The translations under genes and the position numbers were made by a program. From assembly GCF_003591655.1 (NCBI RefSeq), contig NZ_QVRA01000002.1, positions 62,001-126,000 on the forward strand: 64,000 nt of DNA, in the 5' to 3' direction. Below are positions 50,819 to 61,966 of this stretch, piece after piece. How positions within the stretch are numbered: position 1 is the first letter of the stretch; every line of letters starts with the position of its first letter. Source of the DNA: Sphingobium terrigena. GTDB taxonomy: Bacteria; Pseudomonadota; Alphaproteobacteria; Sphingomonadales; Sphingomonadaceae. Under the pieces are notes generated by a model that was not told the origin of the DNA, searched no databases, and was given only the letters and a program-made list of their open reading frames with translations.

Positions 50819-52251
50819 AACAGGGACGCCGCAGCGGCGGCGCTTGCCTGATCCAGCACGGGATTGAGCAGATAGCCCAGCACGATGACGACGGCGCAGG
50901 CGGTCAGGATGACATTCTCCACCGCCCCGCCCTTCGCTTCATAGGCACCAGTCGGCTCGTCAAAATAGATCGTCTTGATGATCTTGAGATAATAGAAAGC
51001 ACCGATCACCGATGCCGCGATGCCGAACGCCGCCAGCGCGGTCAGGCCGGACGCCACCGCCGCATCGAACACCAGGAACTTGGCCCAGAAACCGAACAGC
51101 GGCGGGATGCCAGCCATCGAGAACATGAAGATCGCGAAACCAGCGGCCAGACCTTTGCGCGATTGCGACAGGCCAGCGAGGCTGGCGATCGTCTCGACCG
51201 GCCTACCGTCGGCATCGCGCATCTGGAGGATGCAGGCGAAGGCGCCAATCGTCATGACGACATAGATTGCCATATAGCTCATCGTCGCGGCGACACCGGC
51301 AGGCGTACCTGCGGCGAGACCGATCAGCGCGAAGCCGACATTGTTGATCGACGAATAGGCCATCAGCCGCTTGATATTGGTCTGGCCGATCGCCGCGACC
51401 GCACCAAACAGGATGGAGGCAAGCGCGACGAAGATCACGATCTGCTGCCAGTCGAGGCCCGCCGGACCCAGCGCCTCGATCGCGACGCGCACGGTCAGGC
51501 CCATCGCCGCGACCTTGGGCGCGCTGGCGAAGAAGGTCGTGACCGGCGTCGGCGCGCCTTCATAGACGTCGGGCGTCCACATATGGAACGGCACGGCGCT
51601 GATCTTGAAGGCAAGGCCCGCCAGCACGAACACCAGCCCGAACAATTCGCCCTTGCCCACGCCATCACCCAGCGCAACGGCGATACCGTCGAAGGCGGTG
51701 CTACCGGTGAAGCCATAAAGCAGCGAGATGCCGTAAAGCAGGATGCCGCTGGCCAGCGAACCCAGCACGAAATATTTAAGGCCCGCTTCGGACGAACGCC
51801 CGTCCTGCCGCATGAAGCTAGCAAGGACATAGGAGGCGAGGCTGTTCATTTCGAGGCCGACATAGAGCGTCAGCATGTCGCCCGCCGACACCATCATGCC
51901 CATGCCAATCGCGGTGAACAGGATCAGGATCGGATATTCGGGCCGCAGCGCGCTGTCGGTCGAAAAGAAGCGCGGTGCGAGCAGGATCGCTGCTGCTGCC
52001 GCCGCGTAGATTAACGCCTTGGCATAGACGGAGAAGGCATCGGCGCGGACAAGTCCGTCGAACGCATCAGGGCCGTGCGCCAGCGAGCAGGACAAGGCCA
52101 CGCCCGCGACGATCAGCGTCAGCACCGACAGGGCGTTGACCAGCCGTGCGGTGCCATCACCACCAAAGGCAGCGACCAGCATCAGGATCAGGCCACCGGC
52201 CGTCAGTATGAGTTCCGGCAGAACGGCCAGAAGGGAAGCGGAGTCGATCAT
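50815..52251 (-). CDS. nuoN: NADH-quinone oxidoreductase subunit N
   Basis: A 478-residue antiporter-like membrane subunit of complex I. About 14 membrane helices. Conserved channel region: KYFVLGSLASGILLYGISLLYG (Lys near 150-160 zone), VPFHMWTPDVYEGAPTPVTTFFASAPKVAAM, and IGQTNIKRLMAYSSINNVGFALIGL. The ATG overlaps the nuoM stop by one base (TGATG). Confidence 0.95.
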   Translation of the reverse strand: MIDSASLLAVLPELILTAGGLILMLVAAFGGDGTARLVNALSVLTLIVAGVALSCSLAHGPDAFDGLVRADAFSVYAKALIYAAAAAAILLAPRFFSTDSALRPEYPILILFTAIGMGMMVSAGDMLTLYVGLEMNSLASYVLASFMRQDGRSSEAGLKYFVLGSLASGILLYGISLLYGFTGSTAFDGIAVALGDGVGKGELFGLVFVLAGLAFKISAVPFHMWTPDVYEGAPTPVTTFFASAPKVAAMGLTVRVAIEALGPAGLDWQQIVIFVALASILFGAVAAIGQTNIKRLMAYSSINNVGFALIGLAAGTPAGVAATMSYMAIYVVMTIGAFACILQMRDADGRPVETIASLAGLSQSRKGLAAGFAIFMFSMAGIPPLFGFWAKFLVFDAAVASGLTALAAFGIAASVIGAFYYLKIIKTIYFDEPTGAYEAKGGAVENVILTACAVVIVLGYLLNPVLDQASAAAAASLF

Positions 52252-53816
52252 CAGTGCGCCTCCCCGTGCGCAGGGGCTTCTTCGTGATGGACTTCTTCAT
52301 GCGCTTCGCCCGCAGGCTTGGGCGCACCCATCTTGATCTTGGAATCGCCGGCCGGAGCGGCAGGCGCGAGGCGGGCTTCCAGCGCCCGAATGTCAGGGCG
52401 CATCGGCTTAAGGAAGCTTTCGGGATAGACCCCCATCCACAGCACGACCGCAGCGATAGGTGCCAGCAGCCAGATTTCGCGGCCAGACAGGTCGGGCATC
52501 GCTGCAGCATCGGCGTTGACCTGCTCGCCATAGCAGATGCGGCGATAGAGGTAGAGCATATAGGCCGCACCCAGGATGATGCCCGTGGTGCAGACCAGCG
52601 CAACCCAGGTCGATGCCTGATAGATGCCCATCAGCGCCAGAAATTCACCGACAAAGTTGGACGTGCCGGGCAGGCCGACGGACGCCATGGTGAAGAACAG
52701 GAACAGGACGGCATAGCGCGGCATGTTGATCGACAGGCCACCATAGCGCGCAATCTCGCGAGTATGCAGCCGGTCGTAGATCACGCCGACGCACAAAAAC
52801 AGCGCGCCTGCGACCAGACCATGGCCCAGCATCACCATCATCGCGCCTTCGATGCCCGCCTGGTTGAAGGCGAACAGGCCGACCGTCACGATCGCCATAT
52901 GCGCGACCGACGAATAGGCGATCAGCTTCTTCATGTCCGACTGCACCAGCGCGACCAGCGATGTATAGACCACCGCGACCATCGACAGGCCCCAGACCAG
53001 AGGCGCCAACTGCGCCGAGGCTTCGGGGAACATCGGCAGGGAGAAGCGGATGAAGCCATAGCCGCCCATCTTCAGCAGCACGCCTGCCAATATGACAGAC
53101 CCCGCGGTTGGTGCCTGAACGTGCGCGTCGGGCAGCCAGGTGTGGACCGGCCACATTGGCATCTTCACCGCGAAGCTGGCGAAGAAGGCCAGGAACAGCC
53201 AAGTCTGGACATGCGGATCGAAATTATAGGCCATCAGCACGGGGATTTCGGTCGTCCCGGCCTCATGCACCATCCACATCATCGCGATCAGCATCAGGAC
53301 CGATCCGAACAATGTGTAGAGGAAGAATTTATAGCTGGCGTAGATGCGGTCCGCGCCACCCCAGATGCCGATGATCAGATACATCGGGATCAGGCCGGCT
53401 TCGAACATGATGTAGAAAAGGTAGAGATCCTGCGCCGTAAAGACGCCGATCATCAACACCTCCATGAACAGGAAGGCCGCCATATATTCGCCGACGCGCT
53501 TGTTGATCGCGTTCCAGCTGGCGCCGATGCAGATCGGCATCAGGAACACGGTCAGCGCGATCAGCATCAGCGCGATGCCATCAATGCCCAGCGCCCAGGC
53601 GAATTTGCCGAAGATCGGCGCATATTCCTGAAACTGCCACTGCGCGCCGCCGCCCGACTGGTCGAAATTCGCCCACAGGGCCATGCCCAGCACGAAATCG
53701 ACCAGGGTGGCGATCAAGGCGATCCAGCGCGCGCTGTTCGCGCCCACGAACAGACAGGCGATGGCCCCCGCCATCGGCACTGCCATCATCAGGGAAAGGA
53801 TGGGGAAGCCGTCCAT
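52251..53816 (-). CDS. nuoM: NADH-quinone oxidoreductase subunit M
   Basis: A 521-residue antiporter-like proton-pumping subunit of complex I. Typical segments: FEAGLIPMYLIIGIWGGADRIYASYKFFLYTLFGS, MWPVHTWLPDAHVQAPTAGSVILAGVLLKMGGYG and SDMKKLIAYSSVAHMAIV. The last ~25 residues form a His/Glu-rich soluble tail (EEVHHEEAPAHGEAH). One-base overlaps with nuoL and nuoN. Confidence 0.95.
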   Translation of the reverse strand: MDGFPILSLMMAVPMAGAIACLFVGANSARWIALIATLVDFVLGMALWANFDQSGGGAQWQFQEYAPIFGKFAWALGIDGIALMLIALTVFLMPICIGASWNAINKRVGEYMAAFLFMEVLMIGVFTAQDLYLFYIMFEAGLIPMYLIIGIWGGADRIYASYKFFLYTLFGSVLMLIAMMWMVHEAGTTEIPVLMAYNFDPHVQTWLFLAFFASFAVKMPMWPVHTWLPDAHVQAPTAGSVILAGVLLKMGGYGFIRFSLPMFPEASAQLAPLVWGLSMVAVVYTSLVALVQSDMKKLIAYSSVAHMAIVTVGLFAFNQAGIEGAMMVMLGHGLVAGALFLCVGVIYDRLHTREIARYGGLSINMPRYAVLFLFFTMASVGLPGTSNFVGEFLALMGIYQASTWVALVCTTGIILGAAYMLYLYRRICYGEQVNADAAAMPDLSGREIWLLAPIAAVVLWMGVYPESFLKPMRPDIRALEARLAPAAPAGDSKIKMGAPKPAGEAHEEVHHEEAPAHGEAH

Positions 53817-55852
53817 TATCGTGTCATCGCCCAGGTTGCGGCAGCGGCGAGGCCAATCAGCATCACCAGCGCGTAAGTGTAGAGGTAGCCGGACTGGAGC
53901 CGACGGGTCACTTTATTGCCCTGCACGACCAGAGCCGCCAGACCATTGGGTCCGAACCGGTCGATGAAACCGACGTCCCCGAACTTCCAGAAGAAGCGGC
54001 CGATGGCGAAGGCGGGCTTGACGAACAGGACATTGTACAGCTCGTCAAAATACCATTTGTTGAGCAGAAAGGTGTACAGACCGGTGAAGGTCGCGACGAA
54101 GCGCTGCGGCCAGTCGGTATTCTTGATGTAGGCCAGCCAGGCAATCAGCAGCCCGGTCAGCATCACCGTGAACGGCGCGAACTTGACCCACGTCGGCACT
54201 TCATGCGCGGCGTGCATCAGATGGCTGTCGAACGAGAGCACACCCTTCCAGAATTCGATCCCACCTTCGGCACCGATAAACTGGTCGTGGAACAGGAAGC
54301 CGGCAAACACCGCGCCCAGGCTCAGCACAATCAATGGCACCAGCATGACCCAGGGACTTTCGTGCGGATGATAGCCGCCGGTCCCGGTTGCGGGCGCATG
54401 ATGATTGTCGTCATGCGCATGATCGTCGTGATGATCGTCATGCCCATGAGCGTCATGCAGCGCGTGCTGGATATGCTCCGACGCGGCCCAGCGGGCTTTG
54501 CCGAAGAAGGTGAGGAACACCAGACGCCACGAATAGAAGCTGGTGAGCAGAGCGGCAAAGATACCGACCAGGAACGCGCCGGTCCCCGCCCCGCCCGCGG
54601 CATAGGCCGCTTCGAGGATACCGTCCTTGGAATAGAAGCCCGCAAAGCCGACGCCGATCAGCGGCAGGCCGACGCCAGTGATGGCCAGCGTGCCGAGCGT
54701 CATCGTCCAGAAGGTGATCGGGATTTCCTTCCGCAGCGCGCCATAATAGCGCATATCCTGCTCATGGTGCATCGCATGGATGACCGAACCGGCCCCCAGG
54801 AACAGCAAAGCCTTGAAGAAGGCGTGGGTGAACAGGTGGAACATCGCCGCGCCATAGGCACCGACGCCAGCGGCAAAGAACATATAGCCCAGCTGCGAAC
54901 AGGTCGAATAGGCGATGACGCGCTTGATGTCGGTCTGCACCGTACCCACGGTCGCCGCGAACAGGCAGGTCGCGGCACCCACATAGGTCACGACCGTCAG
55001 CGCCGTTTGCGACGTCTCGAACATCGGCGACAGACGGCACACCATGAACACGCCCGCCGTCACCATGGTCGCCGCGTGGATCAGCGCCGACACGGGCGTC
55101 GGGCCTTCCATCGCGTCCGGCAACCAGGTGTGCAGGCCCAACTGGGCTGACTTGCCCATGGCACCCACGAACAGCAGCAGGCACAGCACCGTCATCGTGT
55201 CGAAGCGATGGCCCAGGAAACCGATGGTCGATCCCGCCATGGACGGGGCCATTTCAAGGATTTCGGGAATGGAGATGGTGTTGAACACCAGATAGGTGCC
55301 GAAAATCCCCATCATGAAGCCAAGGTCGCCGACGCGGTTAACGACAAACGCCTTGATCGCGGCCGCATTGGCGCTGGGCTTGCGGAACCAGAAACCGATG
55401 AGGAGGTAAGAGGCAAGGCCCACCCCTTCCCAACCGAAGAACATCTGCAACAGATTGTTCGCGGTCACGAGCATCAGCATCGCGAAGGTGAAGAGCGAGA
55501 GATAGGCGAAGAAGCGCGGCTGATCCGGCTCCTCATCCATATAGCCCCAGCTATAGAGGTGGACGAGGCTGGACACGCTGGTGATGACCACCAGCATGAC
55601 CGCCGTCATCGCATCGACCCGCAGCGCCCATTGCGCGTCAAAGCTGCCCGACTGAATCCAGGTGAACAGCGGAGTGACATGCGCCTCCGCGCTGCCCGTC
55701 AGGAAGCTGATGAAGATCGGCCAGCTGAGCGCGCAGGAAATGAACAGCGCGCCGGTGGTGAGGATCTTGGCAGGCAGCTTGCCCAGCGCCTTGTTGCCAA
55801 GGCCCGCAATGGCAGCGGCCAGCAGCGGAAGAAGAACGATAAGCTGGATCAT
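53816..55852 (-). CDS. nuoL: NADH-quinone oxidoreductase subunit L
   Basis: A 678-residue distal antiporter-like subunit with the long lateral helix. Segments: [49 protein letters not shown] near 235-265, and [20 protein letters not shown]. Between about residues 460 and 493 a loop is extremely rich in His and Asp ([20 protein letters not shown]), more than in most homologues, and could bind metal. A 10-bp gap separates it from nuoK. Confidence 0.95.
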   Translation of the reverse strand: MIQLIVLLPLLAAAIAGLGNKALGKLPAKILTTGALFISCALSWPIFISFLTGSAEAHVTPLFTWIQSGSFDAQWALRVDAMTAVMLVVITSVSSLVHLYSWGYMDEEPDQPRFFAYLSLFTFAMLMLVTANNLLQMFFGWEGVGLASYLLIGFWFRKPSANAAAIKAFVVNRVGDLGFMMGIFGTYLVFNTISIPEILEMAPSMAGSTIGFLGHRFDTMTVLCLLLFVGAMGKSAQLGLHTWLPDAMEGPTPVSALIHAATMVTAGVFMVCRLSPMFETSQTALTVVTYVGAATCLFAATVGTVQTDIKRVIAYSTCSQLGYMFFAAGVGAYGAAMFHLFTHAFFKALLFLGAGSVIHAMHHEQDMRYYGALRKEIPITFWTMTLGTLAITGVGLPLIGVGFAGFYSKDGILEAAYAAGGAGTGAFLVGIFAALLTSFYSWRLVFLTFFGKARWAASEHIQHALHDAHGHDDHHDDHAHDDNHHAPATGTGGYHPHESPWVMLVPLIVLSLGAVFAGFLFHDQFIGAEGGIEFWKGVLSFDSHLMHAAHEVPTWVKFAPFTVMLTGLLIAWLAYIKNTDWPQRFVATFTGLYTFLLNKWYFDELYNVLFVKPAFAIGRFFWKFGDVGFIDRFGPNGLAALVVQGNKVTRRLQSGYLYTYALVMLIGLAAAATWAMTR

Positions 55853-55862
55853 GAGTTCAGGC

Positions 55863-56168
55863 TCAGCCCTTCATCCGGTTGACATCGTCGACGGCGATGG
55901 TGCCGCGACCACGGAAGTAAATGACGAGGATGGCAAGCCCGATGGCCGCCTCACCCGCCGCGACGGTCAGCACGAACATCGAAAATACCTGCCCCACCAG
56001 ATCGCCCAGAAAGGCGCTGAAGGCGACAAGGTTGATGTTCACGCTCAAAAGGATGAGCTCGATCGCCATCAGAATGATGATGACATTCTTGCGGTTGATG
56101 AAGATGCCCAGCACCCCCATCACGAACAGGATGGCGCTGACCACCATATAATGTTGAAGACCGATCAC
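55863..56168 (-). CDS. nuoK: NADH-quinone oxidoreductase subunit K
   Basis: A 101-residue protein with three membrane helices, exactly the family length, starting at GTG 56168 ([21 protein letters not shown]). The two buried Glu used in proton transfer are visible ([14 protein letters not shown] and [13 protein letters not shown]). The GTG overlaps the nuoJ stop by 4 bp (GTGA). Confidence 0.95.
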   Translation of the reverse strand: MIGLQHYMVVSAILFVMGVLGIFINRKNVIIILMAIELILLSVNINLVAFSAFLGDLVGQVFSMFVLTVAAGEAAIGLAILVIYFRGRGTIAVDDVNRMKG

Positions 56169-56776
56169 AGCTCCACCCCCTGCCCGATGGGCTGATTGAT
56201 ATTGCGGACCGCATCCTGCGGACGGCGGCGGTTCTGCTTGGCGATATTCTGGCCCTTCACCCCGCCCCGCGCCCGATGGGTCAGCACGATCGCACCGATC
56301 ATCGCAACCAGCAGGACGATACCCGCTGCCTCGAACAGGAAGATGTAGCGGGTGTAGAGCAATGTCCCGATTGCCTTGATGTTCGACACGTCCGGCGCGG
56401 TCGGCGCGGCGCGCTGCGCCAGCTCGATCGGACCCGCGCTCCACAGGCCTATGCCCAGCACGATTTCCGCCAGCAGCACAAAAGCGATCAGCAGACCGAA
56501 GGGCAGGTAACTCACGAAACCGGCGCGCAGTTCGGCAAAGTCGATGTCGAGCATCATGACGACGAACAGGAACAGCACCGCGACCGCGCCGACATAGACG
56601 ATGACGAGCAGCATCGCGATGAATTCCGCACCCAGCAGGATCATCAGACCCGCCGCGTTGAAGAAGGCCAGGATCAGCCACAGCACCGAATGGACCGGGT
56701 TGCGCGACAGGATCGTCAGCGCACCGCTGGACACCACCAGGATCGCGAACAGGTAAAAGGCTAAGACGTGGATCAT
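56165..56776 (-). CDS. nuoJ: NADH-quinone oxidoreductase subunit J
   Basis: A 203-residue membrane subunit of complex I with five helices ([66 protein letters not shown] in overlapping pieces). The helix with [18 protein letters not shown] holds the pi-bulge region. It is separated from nuoI by a palindromic repeat. Confidence 0.94.
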   Translation of the reverse strand: MIHVLAFYLFAILVVSSGALTILSRNPVHSVLWLILAFFNAAGLMILLGAEFIAMLLVIVYVGAVAVLFLFVVMMLDIDFAELRAGFVSYLPFGLLIAFVLLAEIVLGIGLWSAGPIELAQRAAPTAPDVSNIKAIGTLLYTRYIFLFEAAGIVLLVAMIGAIVLTHRARGGVKGQNIAKQNRRRPQDAVRNINQPIGQGVEL

Positions 56777-56799
56777 TTGACCTGATGGCCCCCAATTTT

Positions 56800-56907
56800 C
56801 CGTTCGGCCCCGGACCTGATCCGGGGGAAGTCGAAGCCTTCCACTGAACGAAGTGAAGTGACTTCGCTACGCTCAGTCGAACCCTTCGACAGGCTCAGGG
56901 CGAACGG
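56800..56907. repeat. Palindromic repeat between nuoI and nuoJ
   Basis: Outer arms CCGTTCGGCCC and GGGCGAACGG (right end), with inner GAAGTCGAAG/CTTCGAC-type and CACTTCGT-type pairs. Family of 213-287. A second palindrome, GGACCTGATCC-like, sits within the left arm. Confidence 0.82.
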
Positions 56908-56930
56908 GTTTGAGTTAGACACGGCGCGCA

Positions 56931-57416
56931 TTACCGATAAGGCGCATCGGCGGCAAGGTTCGCGGCGATCGCGCGTTCCCACTTGTCACCATTTTCAAGA
57001 AGCTTGGCCTTGTCGTAGATCAGCTCCTCGCGGGTTTCGGTCGCAAACTCGAAGTTCGGGCCTTCCACGACCGCGTCCACCGGGCAGGCTTCCTGACAGA
57101 AACCGCAATAGATGCACTTGGTCATGTCGATGTCGTAGCGCGTCGTCCGGCGGCTGCCATCCTCGCGCGGCTGCGCCTCGATGGTGATCGCCTGCGCCGG
57201 GCATACCGCCTCGCACAACTTGCACGCGATGCAGCGCTCTTCCCCGTTGGGATAGCGACGCAGCGCATGTTCGCCGCGAAAACGCGGGCTTATCGGGTTC
57301 TTCTCATAGGGATAGTTGATCGTCGCCTTGGGCTTGAAAAAATATTTCAAGGTCAGCCAGTGCGCCTTCACAAACTCCCAGAGGGTGAAGCTTTTGACGT
57401 AATATCCGAGGCTCAT
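56931..57416 (-). CDS. nuoI: NADH-quinone oxidoreductase subunit I
   Basis: A 161-residue ferredoxin-like subunit carrying clusters N6a and N6b: [17 protein letters not shown] and [16 protein letters not shown], eight Cys in two 4Fe-4S motifs. It passes electrons from NuoG to NuoB. The ATG overlaps the nuoH stop by 4 bp. Confidence 0.97.
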   Translation of the reverse strand: MSLGYYVKSFTLWEFVKAHWLTLKYFFKPKATINYPYEKNPISPRFRGEHALRRYPNGEERCIACKLCEAVCPAQAITIEAQPREDGSRRTTRYDIDMTKCIYCGFCQEACPVDAVVEGPNFEFATETREELIYDKAKLLENGDKWERAIAANLAADAPYR

Positions 57417-58462
57417 TGTGCGCCTCCATAGCGCGTCAGCATGAGGAAGCCCGACACCAGAAAGACGAAGAAGAGCGAGGTGGGCAGAAAAATCTTCCAG
57501 CCCAACCGCATCAGCTGGTCATAGCGGTAGCGAGGCACCGTCGCCTTTACCCAGGAAAAGACGAAGAAGAAGAACAGGATCTTGGCGAACAGCCAGAGGA
57601 TGCCGGGCACATAATAGAGCGGCGCCCAGTCGATCGGGGGCAGGTATCCGCCCCAGAACAGGATGGCGTTCAGCGCGCACATCAGGATGACGTTGGCATA
57701 TTCGCCCAGCCAGTAGAGCGCGAAGGCCATGGACGAATATTCGGTCTGATAGCCCGCAACCAGCTCGCTTTCCGCTTCGGTGAGATCGAAGGGGGCGCGC
57801 GCGGTTTCGGCCATGGCGCTGATCAGGAACATGATCGCCATCGGGAAGAGCAGCGGGTTGAAGCCGTTGCCGTTCAGAAAGCCATAATAGCCCTTCTGGC
57901 TTTCCACGATCGCGGTCAGGTTGAAGCTGCCCGCCCACAGCACGACGCAGATCAGGATGAAGCCGATCGAGACTTCATAGCTGATCATCTGCGCACTGGC
58001 GCGGATCGCGGAATAGAAGGGATATTTGGAGTTGGACGCCCAGCCCGCCAGCACGATGCCGTACACGCCCAGCGACGAGATTGCGAGAATGTAGAGCAGC
58101 CCGACATTGATATCCGCCAGCACCACGCCAACATCGAACGGCACCACCGCCCAGGCCAGCAGCGCCACCGTGAAGGTGATGATCGGCGCGATGATGAACA
58201 GCGCCTTGTTCGCCGCCGACGGGATGATGGTTTCCTGCAGGAACACCTTGGCCCCGTCCGCAAAGGACTGGAGCAGACCGAAGGGGCCAACCACGTTTGG
58301 CCCGCGCCGCAACGCCATCGCCGCCCAGATCTTGCGATCGGCATAGATGATCATCGCGACCGCCAGCATCAGCGGCAGCGCGATCACCAGAATGCCGATG
58401 ATGGTCGAGAGGAACCAGGCACCTTCAAACGGCAGGCCCAGATTTTGGAAGAAAGCGGTCAC
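57413..58462 (-). CDS. nuoH: NADH-quinone oxidoreductase subunit H
   Basis: A 349-residue membrane subunit that helps form the quinone-binding site. Typical: [29 protein letters not shown] near 50-78, [29 protein letters not shown], and the acidic loop [28 protein letters not shown] near 205-232. A repeat region of about 100 bp separates it from nuoG. Confidence 0.96.
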   Translation of the reverse strand: MTAFFQNLGLPFEGAWFLSTIIGILVIALPLMLAVAMIIYADRKIWAAMALRRGPNVVGPFGLLQSFADGAKVFLQETIIPSAANKALFIIAPIITFTVALLAWAVVPFDVGVVLADINVGLLYILAISSLGVYGIVLAGWASNSKYPFYSAIRASAQMISYEVSIGFILICVVLWAGSFNLTAIVESQKGYYGFLNGNGFNPLLFPMAIMFLISAMAETARAPFDLTEAESELVAGYQTEYSSMAFALYWLGEYANVILMCALNAILFWGGYLPPIDWAPLYYVPGILWLFAKILFFFFVFSWVKATVPRYRYDQLMRLGWKIFLPTSLFFVFLVSGFLMLTRYGGAQ

Positions 58463-58480
58463 TGCGGCAGCCCCTTAAAG

Positions 58481-58590
58481 CCCTCTCCCTTGAGGGAGAG
58501 GGTTGGGTGAGGGTGTACTGAGGTCGAAGGAACGGACCGACATTGACGTCGAGCCCCCTCACCCCGGCCCTCTCCCCGTCGGGGAGAGGG
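58481..58590. repeat. Palindromic repeat pair between nuoG and nuoH
   Basis: Two G+C-rich hairpins, CCCTCTCCCTTGAGGGAGAGGG-type (58481-58502; arms of 10 bp) and CCCTCTCCCC/GGGGAGAGGG (58568-58590), face each other across about 65 bp and could also pair together. This is a fourth repeat family. A short GTTAGC-ATA-GCTAAC palindrome follows before nuoG. Confidence 0.85.
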
Positions 58591-58610
58591 AGTTAGCATA
58601 GCTAACGCAC

Positions 58611-60617
58611 TCATTCCGCCGCCTCCGCAAATTCAACCCCATGGACCAGTTCGGCCGAGCATTGCTGCATCGTCGGGCTGGCGCGGCAGATGGCGTTGGT
58701 CAGGTAGAAATCCTTGATCGGCGAAGCCAGTTCACCGGTCGCCCCGGTGGACAGAGAAGGAATGGACCAGCCATAATCGGCCAGACCTTCGACGCCCAGC
58801 GCAGGCACTGCCTTGACCATTTCGGCGCGCAGTTGCTCGAAGCTATCGAATGCCAGCGTAGCACCCATCACTTCGGACAGAGCGCGCAGGATCGACCAGT
58901 CCTCACGGGCATCGCCCGGCGCGAACACGGCCTTTTCGCCCCGCTGCACCCGACCTTCCAGATTGACGTAGGTGCCCGCCTTTTCGGCATAGCTGGCCCC
59001 CGGCAGGATCACGTCCGCGGCATGGGCGCCCTTGTCGCCATGATGGCCGACATAGACTTTGAAGCTTTCGGTGAAAGCAGCATAATCCACCTCGTCCGCG
59101 CCCAATGCAAACAGCAGCTTCGGCTTGACCGCCGCCACCGCCTTGATCCCGCCAGCCGTGGCATAGCCGAGCATCAACCCGCCCATCCGCGCCGCGGCGA
59201 AATGCAGGACGTTATACCCGTTCCAGCCCTCTTTCACGAGGCCCAGCGTCTCGACCAGCGTCAGCGTATCGCCATGCGCGCCGTCCTTGGCCAGAACGCC
59301 ACCGCCCACGATCATCGCGGGCCGCGCGGCCTTGCCAAACGCCTCGACGACGGCGGCAGGCAGCTTGCCCAGCAGCGCCGCGTCATTGCCCAGCCACTCG
59401 ACCTTGTAGGTCAGGTCAAACTCCGGCCCGATACCAAAAACCTTGGCGCCCTTTTTGATCGCCTTGCGTAGCCGCGTGTTCACCAGCGGCGCTTCCCAGC
59501 GCAGATTGGTGCCGACCAGCAGGATGACGTCCGCGGTCTCCAGATCGGCGAGCGGCGTATTGAACACCACCGACGACAGGCTCGACACGTCATAGGCAAG
59601 GCCCGTCTGACGCCCTTCGAGCATCGTCCCGCCCAGTCTCTCGACCAGCGCCTTGCCAGCGAACATCGTCTCACAATCGAGCAGGTCGCCCGCGATAGCG
59701 GCAACGCTGCCGCTATGCTGCACCGCTGCGATAGCGGCGAAGGCTTCGGCCCAGGTCGCCGGGACCAGCTTGCCGTCCCGCCGCACATAGGGCTTGTCGA
59801 GCCGCTTGCGGACCAGACCGTCGACATTGTGCCGGGTCTTGTCCGACGCCCATTCCTCATTCACGTCATCATTGATGCGCGGCACGGCGCGCAGCACCTG
59901 ACGGCCCCGGCTGTCGAGGCGGATGTTGGTGCCAACCGCATCCATCACGTCGATCGCATGGGTCTTTTTCAGCTCCCAGGGCCGCGCTTCGAACGCATAG
60001 GGCTTGGCGGTCAGCGCGCCGACCGGGCACAGGTCGACCACATTGCCGGACAGCTCGCTCTTGGCGGCATGTTCCAGATAGGTGGTGATCTGCATATTTT
60101 CGCCGCGATAGATGGCACCGATTTCCGGCACGCCCGCGACTTCCTCGGCAAAGCGCACGCAGCGGGTGCACTGGATGCAGCGGGTCATGACCGTCTTGAC
60201 GATCGGCCCCATATTCTTCTCGGTCACCGCGCGCTTATTTTCGTCATAGCGCGACGCGCCGCGGCCATAGGCGACCGACTGGTCCTGCAAATCGCATTCG
60301 CCGCCCTGGTCGCAAATCGGGCAATCGAGCGGATGGTTGATGAGGAGGAACTCCATCACCCCTTCGCGCGCCTTCTTGACCATTTCGCTGTCGGTGCGGA
60401 TCTCCTGACCCTCGGCAGCGGGCAGCGCGCACGACGCCTGCGGCTTGGGCGGTCCGGGCTTCACCTCGACCAGGCACATGCGGCAATTGCCCGCGATGGA
60501 CAGCCGCTCATGATAGCAAAAGCGCGGAATTTCCTTCCCCGCCAGTTCGCACGCCTGCAGGACGGTAGCGCCCGCCGGGACGTCCAATTCTACGCCGTCA
60601 ACTTTGACTTTAGGCAT
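58611..60617 (-). CDS. nuoG: NADH-quinone oxidoreductase subunit G
   Basis: A 668-residue iron-sulfur subunit. N-terminal 2Fe-2S domain with the Cys set CYHERLSIAGNCRMC near residues 34-48; His-Cys3 region PICDQGGECDLQDQ; 4Fe-4S motif CIQCTRCVRFAEEVAG; then the molybdopterin-oxidoreductase-like large domain without the cofactor. ATG 60617 gives MPKVKVDGVELDVPAGATV, the standard N-terminus; the frame's upstream part is nuoF. Gap of 2 bp to nuoF. Confidence 0.96.
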   Translation of the reverse strand: MPKVKVDGVELDVPAGATVLQACELAGKEIPRFCYHERLSIAGNCRMCLVEVKPGPPKPQASCALPAAEGQEIRTDSEMVKKAREGVMEFLLINHPLDCPICDQGGECDLQDQSVAYGRGASRYDENKRAVTEKNMGPIVKTVMTRCIQCTRCVRFAEEVAGVPEIGAIYRGENMQITTYLEHAAKSELSGNVVDLCPVGALTAKPYAFEARPWELKKTHAIDVMDAVGTNIRLDSRGRQVLRAVPRINDDVNEEWASDKTRHNVDGLVRKRLDKPYVRRDGKLVPATWAEAFAAIAAVQHSGSVAAIAGDLLDCETMFAGKALVERLGGTMLEGRQTGLAYDVSSLSSVVFNTPLADLETADVILLVGTNLRWEAPLVNTRLRKAIKKGAKVFGIGPEFDLTYKVEWLGNDAALLGKLPAAVVEAFGKAARPAMIVGGGVLAKDGAHGDTLTLVETLGLVKEGWNGYNVLHFAAARMGGLMLGYATAGGIKAVAAVKPKLLFALGADEVDYAAFTESFKVYVGHHGDKGAHAADVILPGASYAEKAGTYVNLEGRVQRGEKAVFAPGDAREDWSILRALSEVMGATLAFDSFEQLRAEMVKAVPALGVEGLADYGWSIPSLSTGATGELASPIKDFYLTNAICRASPTMQQCSAELVHGVEFAEAAE

Positions 60618-60619
60618 GA

Positions 60620-61966
60620 TTACTCCGCTGCCTCCATCACCGGCGCGCCGCGCTCGTTGATGCGCCGTTCGATTTCCGGTCGGAAATGCTTGATCAGCCC
60701 CTGGATCGGCCATGCCGCTGCGTCGCCCAGCGCGCAGATGGTGTGGCCTTCGACCTGCTTGGTCACCTGATGCAGCATGTCGATTTCGGACAGGTCAGCA
60801 TCGCCGGTGCGTAGCCGTTCCATCACACGCCACATCCATCCGGTGCCTTCACGGCATGGCGTGCATTGGCCGCAGCTTTCATGCTTGTAGAAATAGGACA
60901 GCCGCGAAATGGCGCGGACGATGTCGGTGGACTTGTCCATGACGATGACGGCGGCGGTGCCAAGGCCGGAGCCAACCGCCTTCAACCCGTCGAAATCCAT
61001 CGGCGCGTCCATGATTTCGCGCGCGGGGACCAGAGGCACCGACGATCCGCCGGGGATCACCGCCATCAGATTGTCCCAGCCGCCACGGATACCGCCGCAA
61101 TGGCGGTCGATCAGTTCGCGGAACGGGATCGACATCGATTCCTCGACAACGCAGGGCTTGTTCACATGGCCGCTGATCTGGAACAGCTTGGTGCCGCGAT
61201 TGCCCTCGCGCCCGAAGCGGTTGAACCAGGCCGCGCCGCGCCGCAGGATCGTCGGCGAAACCGCGATACTCTCGACATTGTTGACCGTGGTGGGGCAGCC
61301 ATAGAGGCCCGCGCCCGCCGGGAAAGGCGGTTTCAGGCGCGGCTGGCCCTTCTTGCCCTCCAGGCTTTCAATCTGCGCGGTTTCCTCGCCGCAGATGTAA
61401 GCGCCCGCGCCGCGATGGACGAACACGTCGAAATCATAGCCCGACCCGCAGGCATTTTTGCCGATGAAGCCCTTGGCATAGGCCTGCTCGACCGCCGCAA
61501 ACAGTACCTTGGCTTCGTAAATGAACTCGCCGCGAATATAGATATAGGCAGCACGCGCGCGCATTGCGAAGCCTGCGACCAGCGCGCCCTCGATAAGCTT
61601 GTGCGGATCGTGGCGGATGATCTCGCGATCCTTGCAGGAACCCGGTTCGGATTCGTCGGCGTTGATCACCAGGAAGCTCGGACGGCCATCCTTGCTTTCC
61701 TTGGGCATGAAGCTCCACTTCATGCCGGTCGGGAAGCCCGCACCGCCACGGCCGCGCAGGTTCGACGCCTTCATGATGTCGATGATCGCGTCCTGGCCCA
61801 GCGCCAGCAGCGCCTTGGTATTGTCCCAGTCGCCCCTCAGACAAGCAGCGTCGATCCCCCAGTCCTGAAAACCATGGACATTGGTGAAGATGCGATCCCG
61901 GTCCTCCAGCGGGCCGACGAACGGCGGTGGAGGCGGCGGCGCAACAGGGGCGGTTTCGTCGGCCAT
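60620..61966 (-). CDS. nuoF: NADH-quinone oxidoreductase subunit F
   Basis: A 448-residue NADH-binding flavoprotein subunit. A Pro-rich N-terminus ([18 protein letters not shown]) longer than usual; FMN/NADH site [16 protein letters not shown] near 68-84; [18 protein letters not shown] region; and cluster N3 motif [12 protein letters not shown] near 365. The ATG overlaps the stop of a 49-residue membrane-protein gene by one base (TGATG). Confidence 0.96.
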   Translation of the reverse strand: MADETAPVAPPPPPPFVGPLEDRDRIFTNVHGFQDWGIDAACLRGDWDNTKALLALGQDAIIDIMKASNLRGRGGAGFPTGMKWSFMPKESKDGRPSFLVINADESEPGSCKDREIIRHDPHKLIEGALVAGFAMRARAAYIYIRGEFIYEAKVLFAAVEQAYAKGFIGKNACGSGYDFDVFVHRGAGAYICGEETAQIESLEGKKGQPRLKPPFPAGAGLYGCPTTVNNVESIAVSPTILRRGAAWFNRFGREGNRGTKLFQISGHVNKPCVVEESMSIPFRELIDRHCGGIRGGWDNLMAVIPGGSSVPLVPAREIMDAPMDFDGLKAVGSGLGTAAVIVMDKSTDIVRAISRLSYFYKHESCGQCTPCREGTGWMWRVMERLRTGDADLSEIDMLHQVTKQVEGHTICALGDAAAWPIQGLIKHFRPEIERRINERGAPVMEAAE

